In this document: one piece after another, positions 1 to 10,080 of the stretch
How the letters are laid out: each line of letters starts with the position of its first letter
How positions within the stretch are numbered: position 1 is the first letter of the stretch
NCBI GenBank assembly: GCA_963383645.1
Contig: OY726578.1
Location: 22,161,888-22,225,887, forward strand
DNA: 64,000 nucleotides
Origin: Muscardinus avellanarius
Taxonomy: Eukaryota; Chordata; Mammalia; Rodentia; Gliridae
Direction: 5' to 3'
The notes under the pieces: model-generated
Databases searched by the model: none
The model's input: only the letters and a program-made list of their open reading frames with translations
Told to the model about the DNA's origin: nothing
Program-made: the position numbers and the translations under genes

Positions 1-619
1 AGGTGCATCCAGTAGGTGTCATACTCCATGTTGAGCACTGGGAGATGAGCGATTTGGGGGGAGCCGTTACAAAATCTAAACAGAGAGCCCAACAGGCAAG
101 GGCGGACACTGCCGGGTCCCCCACTTGTCCACGCCTCCCCTGCTGGCCTTCATGATAACATGAAGGTCATCCGTCCCAAGTCAAGCCTGGGCCTGGACAC
201 TTCGTCTTGTGCTGTGGGTCAGTACTGTCCCTACACTAGAGTCAGCATGAAACCCACACAGAAACAGTGGCTGGATCTCTAGAAGGCTCCTCCGTGGTTT
301 AAGAACTGGCAAGGACTTGGTGCGTTTTTCTAGAAATTATTGTGATCGCTGATACAGAGCAAGCATTTGCTCTGTGCCAGGGCCATGGAATTTCACACAA
401 ACTCCCGTAAAGAGGCACTGTCACCAGTGTCCGGGAACAGGAGAACAGATGTGAGACCTGCAAGGTCAGATCTCCGGACGAAGGCAGTTCGGCTCCTAAG
501 TGCCAGATTGGAACCCAAGGCTGCGTGACCCCAAGGGTGACACCCACAGTCACCCTCCGCTGCTGCCTCCATAGGGATTCTGGGGTGGGAGGATTTTAAA
601 AGCATCAATCCTGCCACAA

Positions 620-751
620 ATCCTAAGCTTGAGGGCAAAAGGCTGTTTGTCCCCGTTTTTCAGATGGGGAAACTGCGGCTTGGAGGTCACACAGAGAGTA
701 AGAGCAAGTGTGAATCCATGCCAAGGTGTTTTTTAAGAGTGTGGAGTGAGC
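620..751 (-). repeat. MIR-like fragment
   Basis: ttttcagatggggaaactgc and ggaggtcacacagagagtaa are typical of MIR. Confidence 0.55.
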
Positions 752-940
752 TGGAGGTTAAACCCAGGGGCTTCTACCTCCCAGCTACACCGTCCAGACC
801 GATTTTATTTTTTATTTGGAAACAGGGTCTCGCTAAGTTGAGGAGAGCCTCGCTAAGTAGCTAAAGCTGGCTTCAAACCTGAGATCCTCCTGTCTCAGCC
901 TCCCAAGTACTGGGATGACAGGCGCGCGCCACCACGCCCG
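752..940 (-). repeat. B1-dID SINE
   Basis: A degraded tail (aacccaggggcttctacctc) followed by the B1 head in reverse, ending ccaccacgcccg. Confidence 0.75.
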
Positions 941-1425
941 ATTCATTGCTAACATCTTAACTAGTTTTTCTGGGCCACGTCCCCAGATGTGTGATTTCAG
1001 TATTTGTGGGTTAAGAGGAAGGCTTTGGCTCTGTGCTGCATGTGGGGAAAAAATCCGTCTCTCCAAAGAACAGCCAGACCCTTCTCAAGCAAAGGCAAAT
1101 CAAGGTCGGGGAGGAAAAGAGACCGGGGTGGGCGGGAGGCGGGAGGGAGAAAGGAAAGAGAAAAACCCAGCAAGCCCAGCTGCAGAGGTTGGGAGCTAAA
1201 AACAGAGGCTGCTGAGTCCAGACCAACAGAGGCGCGGCGGAGGTCAGCCTCCGTTTACACCTGGAGAAACAGACAACGACGGCGGACCCGGGACGAGGAA
1301 AACTGGGCAAAAGAGTTTCCATCCCCGCCCAGTTTTCAGCACACTCTCCTCCCGCCTGTGACCTAGGCTCCGCCCCCTCCGCTGCTCATTGGAGGCTGTC
1401 AGCGAGAGAGCAAAACAAGCGCCAG

Positions 1426-1444
1426 CCAATGGGAGTGGCCCACG
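1426..1444 (+). promoter_or_regulatory. ER stress response element (ERSE)
   Basis: CCAAT (1426-1430), nine spacer bases (1431-1439) and CCACG (1440-1444) match the ERSE consensus CCAAT-N9-CCACG exactly. Known biology: NF-Y binds the CCAAT half, and ATF6 or XBP1 binds the CCACG half. It sits about 200 bases upstream of the exon 1 donor of an ER-stress gene, so function is likely but untested. Confidence 0.8.
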
Positions 1445-1554
1445 GCGCGCCTTTCCCCGGGAAGCCGACGCCGACGCTGGAACCCGGAAATGCGAGGGAT
1501 GGACAAGCGGGGAAAGCCAATCCGCCGCGAAGAGGGCGGGGAGCCGTCCAATAG

Positions 1555-1655
1555 CGAGCCTCCGGAGGCGGAGCCAGAGCCCGGCGGCGAGAGCAGTCGC
1601 TGGAGCCGGGCGCCCGGAGTCTGAGAGCGGCGGGAAGGCCCGGCTGCCGCGCCTG
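1555..1655 (+). other. FICD: FICD untranslated exon 1 (start approximate)
   Basis: A consensus donor CTG|GTGAGG follows 1655 at the 3' edge of the CpG-rich region. No ATG is present in about 60 bases before the donor. Human FICD also has an untranslated first exon. The 5' limit is a guess; the donor position is read from the sequence. Confidence 0.55.
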
Positions 1656-2109
1656 GTGAGGAGGGGGCAGGCCCGCGAGGTTCTGGAGGGTGCGGCGGGG
1701 CCGCGAGCCCAGGGTGGGGTTCGCAAAGGGCCCCTTCTGCAGAGTGACCTGACAGCAGCCCCTTTGCCGCTCCGGGCCTCAGTTTCCCCTCTCGATGAGC
1801 CTCCCGGAACGCATTCCTTCTCTCGCACCCCACAACTCCTCTTTGCCTTAACAGCTCGGCCGAAGACCCCCTCCTGCCTGGGGGGAAGCCCACCCAGACC
1901 TCCTGTATCCGTACAGGCACACAAGCCACTCCGTATGCCAGTGGCCGCGATTTACCCCCTCCCCAAAGACCACCCCGAGCCCTACCCGCCGTCGGTCAAG
2001 CATCCCTGGGCCAGAGCAGGTGCACAGGCCCCGAGTCGAGACCGAGGGACTCTGGACTCGCCCCCCGGGGTTTCGTTCCTGATGCCTGTTCACCCCTGTG
2101 GTCCTTCTG

Positions 2110-2256
2110 GAACTTAGGTTGACTTGGTTTCCCTCTCCTGTAAAACGGAGCTACAGGAGGCTCTCCCTATAGGAGGGTGTGAGGATTAAATGAGATAATG
2201 CCAGGTGGTCTCCAGCGCAGTGCCCAGCCCCATAGTTGTTCAATAAATGTTTATTG
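2110..2256 (+). repeat. MIR element
   Basis: gaggattaaatgagataatg, cagtgcccagc and ttcaataaatgtttattg are MIR core and 3' end. Confidence 0.75.
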
Positions 2257-2258
2257 TT

Positions 2259-2471
2259 GCCGGGCGTGGTGGCGCACGCTTGTAATCCCAGTACTTGGGA
2301 GGCTGAGACAGGAGGATCGCGGGTTCCTGGCCAGCCTCAGCGACTTAGTGAGGCCCTCCACAACTTAGTGAGACCCTGTTTCGAAATTTAAGAACCAAAA
2401 AAATTAAAAGGGCTGGGGGTATAATTCAGGTAGAATGCCCCTGGGTTCCATCCTCAGTACCAAAATAAAAT
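2259..2471 (+). repeat. B1-dID SINE
   Basis: Full-length copy, B1 head then dID tail (gggctgggggtataattcag), A-rich end. It inserted right at the end of a MIR. Confidence 0.9.
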
Positions 2472-2595
2472 TATATATCTATTCTTAGCCTAATGGTACT
2501 CGCACACCTGGTCCCTTGATCCCCACTGCCAACTAACCATATGCCTGTAGTCACAGGTGTGTCCCCCACTCTGGCCTAGGGACTGCGTTTCTTTC

Positions 2596-2786
2596 TTTTT
2601 TTTTTTTTTTTGTGGTACTGGGGTTCCTGGAAGCCCTTCTACCTCCAGGCTACACTCCCAGACCTATTTTTTATATTTTTGAAACAGGGTCTGTTAAGCC
2701 AGCGCGGCTGGCTTTGAACCTGCGCGATCCTCCTGTCTCCGCCTCCCAAGCGCAGGGATTACAAGCGTGCGCCACCACGCCCGCCC
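2596..2786 (-). repeat. B1-dID SINE, short young subtype
   Basis: Flanked by a target-site duplication (gggactgcgtttctttc at 2579 and gggactgtgtttctttt at 2787). Confidence 0.92.
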
Positions 2787-3104
2787 GGGACTGTGTTTCT
2801 TTTGAGACACTGGGGTGCCCGAGCCTTTGGTGGGATCCATGCTGGACAATCCAGGAAAGGAAGGCCGGAGTGGGGGCAGCAGGATTCTGGGCATTGTAGG
2901 TGAGGATGAGGACAGGAAGAAGTGGCCACCTTTGTGGTAGTAAATTGGGCCACCAGCCGATCGTGCTTATCAGAGAAGGCCTCAGGACCGCCATGGCCAA
3001 TCTTGTCTGCGTGTACGTCCCAGACGCCGGGTGCTGAGAGGCCACAGAGATGTGGGGTGAAGGGGGGTGCCCTTTAGAGCTCGCTGTGGGGTCCTGAGTT
3101 CAGG

Positions 3105-3292
3105 CACTGAGACCGTCTCTTTCTGAGTGACTGTGGATGGGAGACTTCACCTCTGTGACTCTCCACTTCCTCACCTGGACAGTGGGCTGAATGCGTCAGC
3201 TCCTTGGGTTGCTGTTGGAAGATTGCAGAAGATAGTATGCCCAGGGTGCTTAGCGCAGGGCCTGGTACATAGTATGTGCTCCATAAATGTGA
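3105..3292 (+). repeat. MIR element
   Basis: tgactctccacttcctcacc, gcgcagggcctggtacatag and ccataaatgtgag match MIR. It lies upstream of FICD exon 2. Confidence 0.75.
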
Positions 3293-3484
3293 GGCAGACC
3301 CAGGACTTTTCGGTCTCACTGTCCTGGAGAAGGCCTTAGGCACCCCTGGCTGGCTGTTCCCACAGTGAGCACCATGTTCTCCTCCGCCCCCTGGTCCCTA
3401 ACAAGTTAGGTGGGCGTCTCCAAGACTGTCTCCAGAACCGGTCCACCACGTGCCTCATCGCCCATAACTCTCAGTTCTTTGCAG

Positions 3485-3542
3485 ATCCCACTCTCCCTCC
3501 GCCGACTGTGGACATGCGCACGGGGCCCACCCCTGGGTCCAG
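3485..3542 (+). other. FICD: FICD exon 2 5'UTR portion
   Basis: The acceptor ttctttgcag ends at 3484, and 58 untranslated bases lead to the main ATG at 3543. Together with exon 1 this forms the leader. The only upstream ATG in the exon 2 part is at 3514 (see the uORF entry). Confidence 0.7.
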
Positions 3543-3546
3543 ATGA
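3514..3546 (+). CDS. Upstream ORF overlapping FICD start (ATGA)
   Basis: ATG at 3514 opens a 10-codon ORF ([10 protein letters not shown]) that ends in TGA at 3544-3546. The stop shares two bases with the FICD start codon ATG at 3543-3545. The uORF start has G at -3 and C at +4, a moderate context. The FICD start has C at -3, which is weak. The arrangement would favour termination-reinitiation or stress-dependent bypass. That it is translated is inference. Confidence 0.5.
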   Translation: MRTGPTPGSR

Positions 3547-3843
3547 CACTCATGCCCATGGCTTCAGTGATGGCAGTGACCGAACCGAAATGGGCCTCAG
3601 TGTGGAGCCGCTTCCTGTGGGTGACGCTGCTGAGCATGGCGCTGGGGTCGCTGCTGGCCCTGCTGCTGCCGCTGGGGGCTGTGGAAGAACAGTGCTTGGC
3701 TGTGCTCAAAGGCTTCTACCTGCTCAGGAGCAAACTGGACAAGGCACAGCATGCCGTCAGCAAGTGCAGCAGTCCGTCCACAGAGCTCAGCGTCACCTCC
3801 GAGGACGCGGGGCTGCTTGTGGTCAAGACCAGAGCATCTCCAG
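3543..3843 (+). CDS. FICD: FICD coding exon A
   Basis: It encodes residues 1-100 plus the first base of codon 101: the cytosolic tail, the membrane anchor and the start of the lumenal region. The donor is CAG|GTAGGA. This N-terminal part differs from human more than the rest of the protein. Confidence 0.95.
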
Positions 3844-6452
3844 GTAGGACGGACTGTCTCTCCACAGTGCTCGTTAACTGAACAGATACTTATAGACATT
3901 TATAGACTGCCACTGTGTCCTGTGTGCAGGGCCTAGGGGTATTAGGGTGAACAAGTTAGCCCTGAGCTCTCTGCCTAGACAAGCTGACAGGCAACTGAGA
4001 TAGTACCGCTTCTGAGGAAGCACAGAGGGCCAGAGGAGCGCGCCTGGAAGCCCCCTGCAGGAGGTAGCACCTGAGCCAATCCAGTGGTGAGTGGGCAGAG
4101 ACCAGGGATAAGAGAACCTGCGGACACTTGAGGGACTCAGAGTTGATTGTGTGTAGCTGATGTTTGATGTCAAGACAAGGCTGGGAACAGAGGGCCCGTG
4201 CAGAGCACTGCTCCCCCGTCCTGCGGGGTCCTGGATGTGTGTGCACTGGGACATCATCCCTGCCTCAGCCACCAGATGCCAGCAGCACACGCACCCGCTA
4301 GCTGCGGTGGCCGCACTGCCTGCAGACACTGCCAGTGTTCCCTGGAGTGCAAAACTCAACACTGGGTTAAAAGAAAAGTAGCACAGGGATGGGTGAGGCT
4401 CCAGTAGGGGAGCCGTTAACACCCCAGCCCTGAGGCAGGGGCAAGGACCCACATCACAGCTCAGTGAGCTGGAGGCCGCCTGTCAGGTGACCTAGGACAG
4501 AAGCACAGCAGAGAAAGCCCAGGCGAAAGGCGGGGAGAAAAGGAGCCTGTTATGGTTAGAAATCAGATGTCCCTTGAAGAGGTCATGTATTAATATTCAG
4601 AGTCGCCAGGCATGGTGGCGCACGCTAGTAATCTCCGTGCTTGGGAGGCAGAGACAGGAAGATCGCGCTGGCTTAAGAGACCCTGTTTCCAAATAAAAGT
4701 ATAAAAATAGGTCTGGGAGTGTAGCCCGGAAGTAGAAGGGTTTCCAGGAACTGCAGTACCACCAAAATAAAAACTAAATATTAAGAGTCGATGTGACTGA
4801 GTGATGAGGGTTACTGCCATCGGTGGATACAGCCTTGTAGTGGATCTACTGGGTGGTGACCTGGTCGAGTGGGTGTGGCCTTGGGAACTGCTGTGTCTCT
4901 GGATCCCCTCGCTCGCTCGCTCTCTTAATTCTGGCCTCCGTGATGTGAGAGCAGAGCCCTTGCTCTCCCTGTCTCTGCTTCCTGCTGCCGTACCCTGAGC
5001 TCCACAGACCTGGCCTCACGGGGACTAAACCCCAGAATCTCCAAAAACTGTGAGCAAATAATTCTTCCTTTAAGTCGTGTGGTCAGTTATTTGGGGTTAT
5101 GGCAGTGAGACTGTTGACGGAGACAGCCTCGCTGGCACCGTCCAGTGTGTGAAGCATGGCTTAGCCTGTGTAGACGACAACCGGCATCCCACCCACAGGA
5201 CTATGGGTACAGGGGTAACAGGCACGATGAACGCAAAGACCATGGCTGGGACCAGTGCCTGAGGCTGGGGCCGCGGGCTGATCCTAGTTCCCCTGAGAGG
5301 CATGCCCAGGGCCGGCTTCCCCAGGTAGCCTCTGCAGCCTGCCCTTCCTGACCAGGTCTCTTTGGCTCTCCTCCAGCAGGTAGGCAGGAAGCCAAAGCAG
5401 CTTTGAACCAAGCCCTGGAGATGAAGCGCCAGGGCAAGCGAGAAAAGGCCCACAAGCTCTTCCTGCACGCCCTCAAGATGGACCCGGAGTTTGCGGATGC
5501 GCTCACCGAGTTCGGCATCTTCTCGGAGGAGGAGAAGGACATCATCCAGGCAGATTACTTGTACACCAGGGCTCTGACCATCTCGCCCTTCCACGAGAAG
5601 GCGCTAGTCAGCCGGGACCGGACGCTGCCGCTGGTGGAAGAGATTGACCAGAGGTACTTCAGCATCATCGACAGCAAAGTGAAGAAGGTCATGTCCATCC
5701 CCAAGGGCAGCTCGGCGCTGCGCAGGGTCATGGAGGAGACGTACTACCACCACATCTACCACACGGTCGCCATCGAGGGCAACACCCTGACCCTCTCGGA
5801 GATCAGGCACATCCTGGAGACGCGCTACGCCGTGCCGGGGAAGAGCCTGGAGGAGCAGAACGAGGTCATCGGCATGCACGCGGCCATGAAGTACGTCAAC
5901 ACCACCCTGGTCTCTCGCGTAGGGTCAGTCACCGTCAGCGACGTGCTGGAGATCCACCGGCGGGTGCTGGGCTACGTGGATCCCGTGGAAGCCGGCAGGT
6001 TCCGGACCACCCAGGTCCTCGTCGGACACCACATCCCTCCGCCTCCTCGGGACGTAGAAAAGCACATGCAGGAGTTCCTCCAGTGGCTCAACTCCGAGGA
6101 TGCCATGAGCCTGCACCCGGTTGAGTTTGCGGCCCTGGCCCATTACAAACTCGTCTACATTCACCCCTTCGTCGACGGCAACGGGAGGACCTCACGCCTG
6201 CTCATGAACCTCATCCTGATGCAGGCGGGCTACCCCCCCATCACCATCCGCAAGGAGCAGAGGTCCGAGTACTACCACGTGCTGGAGGTGGCCAACGAGG
6301 GCGACGTGCGGCCCTTCATCCGCTTCATCGCCAAGTGCACCGAGACCACCCTGGACACCCTGCTTTTTGCCACCACCGAGTACTCGGTGGCCTTGCCGGA
6401 AGCCAAACCCAACCGCTCTGGCTTCAAGGAGACGCTTCCTGTGAAGCCCTGA
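3543..6452 (+). CDS. FICD: FICD: ER Fic-domain AMP transferase of BiP (join 3543..3843, 5377..6452)
   Basis: FICD transfers AMP from ATP to the ER chaperone BiP (HSPA5) and, in its dimeric state, removes it, tuning chaperone activity to protein load. It is a type II ER membrane protein. The spliced product is 458 aa, the same as human. Features seen: a short cytosolic N-terminus; a membrane anchor at about 23-45 ([20 protein letters not shown]); TPR-type helices at about 105-170 ([17 protein letters not shown] onward); the inhibitory motif TVAIEGN with Glu234; an N-glycosylation sequon NTT at 275; and the catalytic Fic motif [12 protein letters not shown] with His363 (human has Ile for the Val). 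All key residues are intact. The start at 3543 is preferred because the product aligns with human from residue 1, although its Kozak context is weak. The intron is 3844-5376. Confidence 0.97.
4549..5130 (+). repeat. Solo LTR, ERVL-MaLR-like, in FICD intron
   Basis: The start (ttatggttagaaatcagatg) and the end (actgtgagcaaataattcttcc...ttaagtcgtgtggtcag) resemble mammalian MaLR LTRs, whose ends read TGTTATGGTTTG and AATAAA...CCTTTAAGTTG. No internal region is seen, so it is a solitary LTR. A SINE (4605-4775) sits inside it. Confidence 0.5.
4605..4775 (+). repeat. B1-dID SINE, short young subtype
   Basis: Inside the intronic LTR; duplication atattcagagtc / atattaagagtc on its flanks. Confidence 0.9.
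5377..6452 (+). CDS. FICD: FICD coding exon B (TPR and Fic domain)
   Basis: It encodes residue 101 to the stop at 6450-6452, with all TPR and Fic sequence in one exon. The acceptor is a tandem CAG-CAG; exon starts at 5377 or 5380 are both in frame. The 5377 start gives Ala at codon 101, as in human. The stretch is GC-rich at third positions. Confidence 0.95.
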
Positions 6453-6644
6453 CCCTGTCTCTTCTCCTTGGCAGCAAGGGAAGCCAGGGGGGCTGGGGAG
6501 ATCAAAGACACTTAGCATTTCCAGAAACCTAGTTCTCTCCAAAAGCAACTGCTTTGACCTTCAAATGCTTTTTGTTGTTTAAAAAAGAAAAAAGTATCTA
6601 AATTATTAAGCCTTGTCCCTGTAAGATAATTTATAATTCAGAGA

Positions 6645-6653
6645 TTATTTATT
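6645..6653 (+). promoter_or_regulatory. AU-rich element nonamer in FICD 3'UTR
   Basis: TTATTTATT matches the UUAUUUAUU nonamer bound by TTP/HuR-type proteins. It lies in a locally AT-rich stretch about 200 bases after the stop codon. Only one clear copy is seen, so any effect may be modest. Confidence 0.4.
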
Positions 6654-7189
6654 TTTCTTCTTTTGAGCAAGCTAGCAGTGGTGTTTGGTGACCGCTCTTT
6701 GAGTGGCGGTCCCAGCACCCGTGAGGGGCAGCGATGTCCCCGTGCTGTGGAGCGGAATTTGCACTAGGGTCGAGGAGGAGCGCCTGAGGAAGCCGAGCCA
6801 TAGGAGGCGGGAGTCCAGGTCTTCCTCTGAAGCCGGCCACGAGAGGTCCTGTGACTTTAACTGGGAGGTCAGCGCTCCTGGGGAGAACCAGTCCTAATTC
6901 TGAGAAATGCCTGAAGGCTGCTTCCTCCGGGTTTTGCTTCCCTACCAAGAGATCAGTGTGGCGGCTTTTATTGGTAGAACAAGCTTTGGACATACGAGAT
7001 GCATAAAGGCGTTTCTAGTTAGATGCCTTGCTCGGCTCTCTGAGCCATAGTTCATTTGCAAACCTGAGTGCCAGAGGCTATTTTTCATACTGAGACTATT
7101 TTTCTAATTAAGGAGAGGATGGGCAGCTTGGTTTTGTGTATCGTTTCTCCTGTACTAAATTTGTAGCAAGGTTTTGCTGTTTTGTTTTT

Positions 7190-7368
7190 GTTTTCTGGTA
7201 CTAGGGACTGAGTGTACCTTCAAACTACACACCTTCAGCACTTTTTTTTTTTTTTTTAGATTTTGAAACAGGGTCTCACCAAGTTGCTGAGGCTGGCTTT
7301 GAACCTGCATTCCTCTTGTCTCAGCCTCCCAAGTTCTGGGATTACAGGTATGCGCCACCACGCCCAGC
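7190..7368 (-). repeat. B1-dID SINE in FICD 3'UTR
   Basis: Antisense copy with dID part (ctggtactagggactgagtg) and B1 head; it is transcribed with FICD if the distal poly(A) site is used. Confidence 0.85.
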
Positions 7369-8210
7369 TCAGATGTCTTTTAGTCCCAAGGCTGTCTGGA
7401 CCTGTCACTCAACTGCACCACACCGCAGAGGGGCCCTGTGGTCAGTGTCATAATGGATCTGAGAAGGCTGCCACATCCACCCAAGTGAGCACTAATGATG
7501 GCTGAAGTCATATCAGGGGCACACCTGACCACGGCCAGGATGTGTCCCTGTGGAGTCGTGTCCACTTTCTGGCCTGGCCCTCACCTCGAGGGGCCCTTGT
7601 ACTGCCCAGCGTCCCCTCGGGGAGGCAGAGTGCCTGGGTGGCCTTATTTTTCTAGCCACTTGTAAAGTGACAGTGTCACATACAGTATGGGCTGTTTCCA
7701 AGCTGTCATCTTAATGGAAGGAGAATCTTCTCTCTCAATCGTCTAAGGCACAAGTGCCAATTTGACTGCTGCTATCTAGAGTCAGCACGGCCAGGAATCA
7801 GTAGGTCCCTTTCGCGGGGACGGAGCCTCGACCTCTCGCCCCGTACCGCAAGGACGGTGCGTGGACACAGCGCCTCTCACTCGGGAGGATTCAGTTCCTC
7901 AGCCACCAGGTCACTGCGCGGATGGAGCGAGGTGTTTATAGTTATCTGCTTGTGTAAATGACACATTCAGAAAAGTTTTCTCTGAAAGGTTAGAGAAATA
8001 AACAGCTGTATGAAATGGCTCCAAGTGAGAGCTCTTAAGCCTTAAAGGGCGCTTCCACGCGCATGTGCCGCCGTAAAGGAACCTGGCTGTTGCTTTGCTT
8101 TCCTAAGCACACCACGGAGGCCTACCAAGAGTGCGTGCTTTGTTCTTTAGTGGGAGAATTTGCACTTTAGCTTCATGTGGAAAATATTATTTTAACAAAT
8201 TACTGGTTCT

Positions 8211-8216
8211 AATAAA
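8211..8216 (+). terminator. FICD poly(A) signal (distal)
   Basis: AATAAA is followed within 30 bases by T-rich sequence (attttattacataaatttt). A proximal AATAAA at 7997-8002 is the alternative. Confidence 0.6.
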
Positions 8217-8834
8217 GTATTTTATTACATAAATTTTGAGACTCTGCTTCCTTATTCATGAGGCGTTTCTGTTCATTATGGAGGGGGGAACGCTAAACCC
8301 ACCCTCCTCTGCGTTCTAGGGAAACAGATCCAAGATGGCAACATCAACAGGTAAGCTAAACAGAACGTTCGCCGCCTACTTGAAAGACGGGAGGGGTTAC
8401 TGGTGGTTTTTACTAAGATTCAGATGCTTTTTCATGTTCTTTTTTTAACCATCGGTCCTTGATTTTCTGTGGAAAATAACCCCCCATTTCTAGACCATCA
8501 ACACCCACCTTGAATAGGTCCTGCCTGAGTCTGCACTGCAGCCTAAGCCCAGGAGCCTGAAGTCAGGTTGAGAACAGCTGAGCGAGCAGCCAGCGCCTGT
8601 GAGGTGGCAGCAAGGGCCCGGGACTAGCCAAGGGGGACACACCCAGTCTTCCCGGTCAGGCCTCCCAGCGAGCCAATGCACTCTGCCCTCCAAGGGCACC
8701 CAGGAGGAAGCGGGCGGGCTCCCACCGCCCCGCTGGAGCTTATGCAGAGGGCAGTGCCTACAATGTACTTTTGTGCAAAGCAGGACAGAAACCTACATTT
8801 CAAACTTACAAGGCTTGTCAACCAAAGATCATTT

Positions 8835-10080
8835 GCAGGGAGAGAAAATGACATTTATTAGAACACAGGAACTCTGAAACTCGGGTAGTTGGTGACATGA
8901 AGACATGACTGCTGGCACCTGCAAGGGTGTCGAGGAGTGTGCTGCCATCGGGCGCCTGTGACCACAGAGGAAGGAAGCGGGGTGGACAGGTGCAGGGGGC
9001 ACAGGGTGCTGAGAGCCCCTGGTGGTTACTTCACGGCTCTACTTCCTCACTTGTTCCGAATTCACCATTTAAAAATGTATGGAAGCCTGGCACAGAAACT
9101 TAAATTCACAAAGCAAGTGAGCCAGGGGTGGATTTCCATTCATGTGAAAGGACTCCCTGTTTTTCTCCAAGGTGCCTTTAAAGGCAGCTTCCCCGCTGAA
9201 CCGGCGGTGCTGCCTCGAGGCAAAGCCGAAGGAGGCTGAGGTGAGGTGTCGGGCTGCACAGACTCAGGCTCAAAGCTGAAGAGGCATCACTGCGGAAGAA
9301 CGGCAATCAAGTGACACGAGGCTGTGAGTTACAAAAGTTCTATTTACACTTCTATTAGGTAAGGTGCACCCAATTCAAAACACCCATTTGTGAGCACACT
9401 TCTGAGTACCTTTGGACAAGACATTTTCAAGAAAACTTCAGTTTAATAAACAAAGCTAAAGAGGGAGAACTTAAGTTTGTGCTTGACATGGTATTTAAAC
9501 AAAAAGCCATAGGGCCGAAACGCAGTGTTTTAAACAAAGAACACGAGTCGCTTGGCAAAGAACATGGTCTACACAGAACTCCCAAATGAAACAAACGTCA
9601 CGACAAATAATCTGCTCTTAGGAAACGTAAAACAGCTGACATGTCATTTACAAATACACCGTAGAAAAACAGCCCTCCTGAACAAACGCCCGGCAAATGT
9701 TTTCTGCGTGACATCCGTCCCTCCCCCTTACTAAAACAGGCGGTTCTGGTGAGTCGCCAGTGTCTGCTATTTCTTCTTTTAAAAATTAAGTGAGGGAGGG
9801 CCACATGTGCTGTGCGGGGTGAGACATCTTACAAAGGGGCCGGGGAGGCCCAAGCATCGGGACAAGCGGGTCTCGCCGGGTCTCACCATGCTCCAGCCGC
9901 CGGGGGACGCTCACCTCCCACGCCCTCAATGTGAGGGAGCACTGGGCGCCTTCGCTGGGAGCACAATGCTCGCCCTGTCCGCCTCGCCGCAGCAGTCTGG
10001 GGCTCACGGTGCCGCCTGAGTGGAGGGGGGTCTGCCTGGCCAGGGTACGTAAGGCATTTCCTGACTCTCCCAGGTCCCGT
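8835..10080 (-). other. SART3: SART3 3'UTR (extent uncertain)
   Basis: This sequence follows the SART3 stop (10081-10083) on the minus strand up to the distal poly(A) candidate. No SINE is seen within it, in contrast to the flanks, which fits a constrained UTR. If the proximal signal is used, the UTR ends near 9,425. Confidence 0.5.
8854..8859 (-). terminator. Candidate SART3 poly(A) signal
   Basis: TTTATT on the plus strand reads AATAAA on the minus strand and would give a 3'UTR of about 1.2 kb. ATTAAA on the minus strand at 9442-9447 would give about 0.65 kb. I cannot choose between them from sequence alone. Confidence 0.4.

Larger units (their letters stand above)
1360..1655 (+). promoter_or_regulatory. 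FICD: FICD CpG-rich promoter
   Basis: The stretch is GC- and CpG-rich, with no TATA box evident. It carries four CCAAT-type boxes (ATTGG 1388-1392; CCAAT at 1426, 1517 and 1548) and GC boxes (about 1369-1380 and 1534-1541). It lies just upstream of a consensus splice donor at 1656. Clustered CCAAT boxes plus an ERSE are typical of promoters driven by NF-Y with ATF6/XBP1, which fits the known ER-stress induction of FICD. The transcription start is not determined here; I infer it lies around 1,550-1,600. Confidence 0.75.
6453..8235 (+). other. FICD: FICD 3'UTR
   Basis: Candidate poly(A) signals AATAAA lie at 7997-8002 and 8211-8216. The second is followed by T-rich sequence and is the likely end. 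The UTR contains an AU-rich nonamer (6645-6653) and one minus-strand SINE (about 7190-7368). The exact cleavage site is not known. Confidence 0.65.

Noticed and set aside
1244..2117. Overlapping frames of 226 and 242 codons on opposite strands at the FICD promoter
   Set aside because: GC-rich CpG-island sequence gives long chance frames. Both cross the exon 1 donor and promoter motifs and match no known protein.
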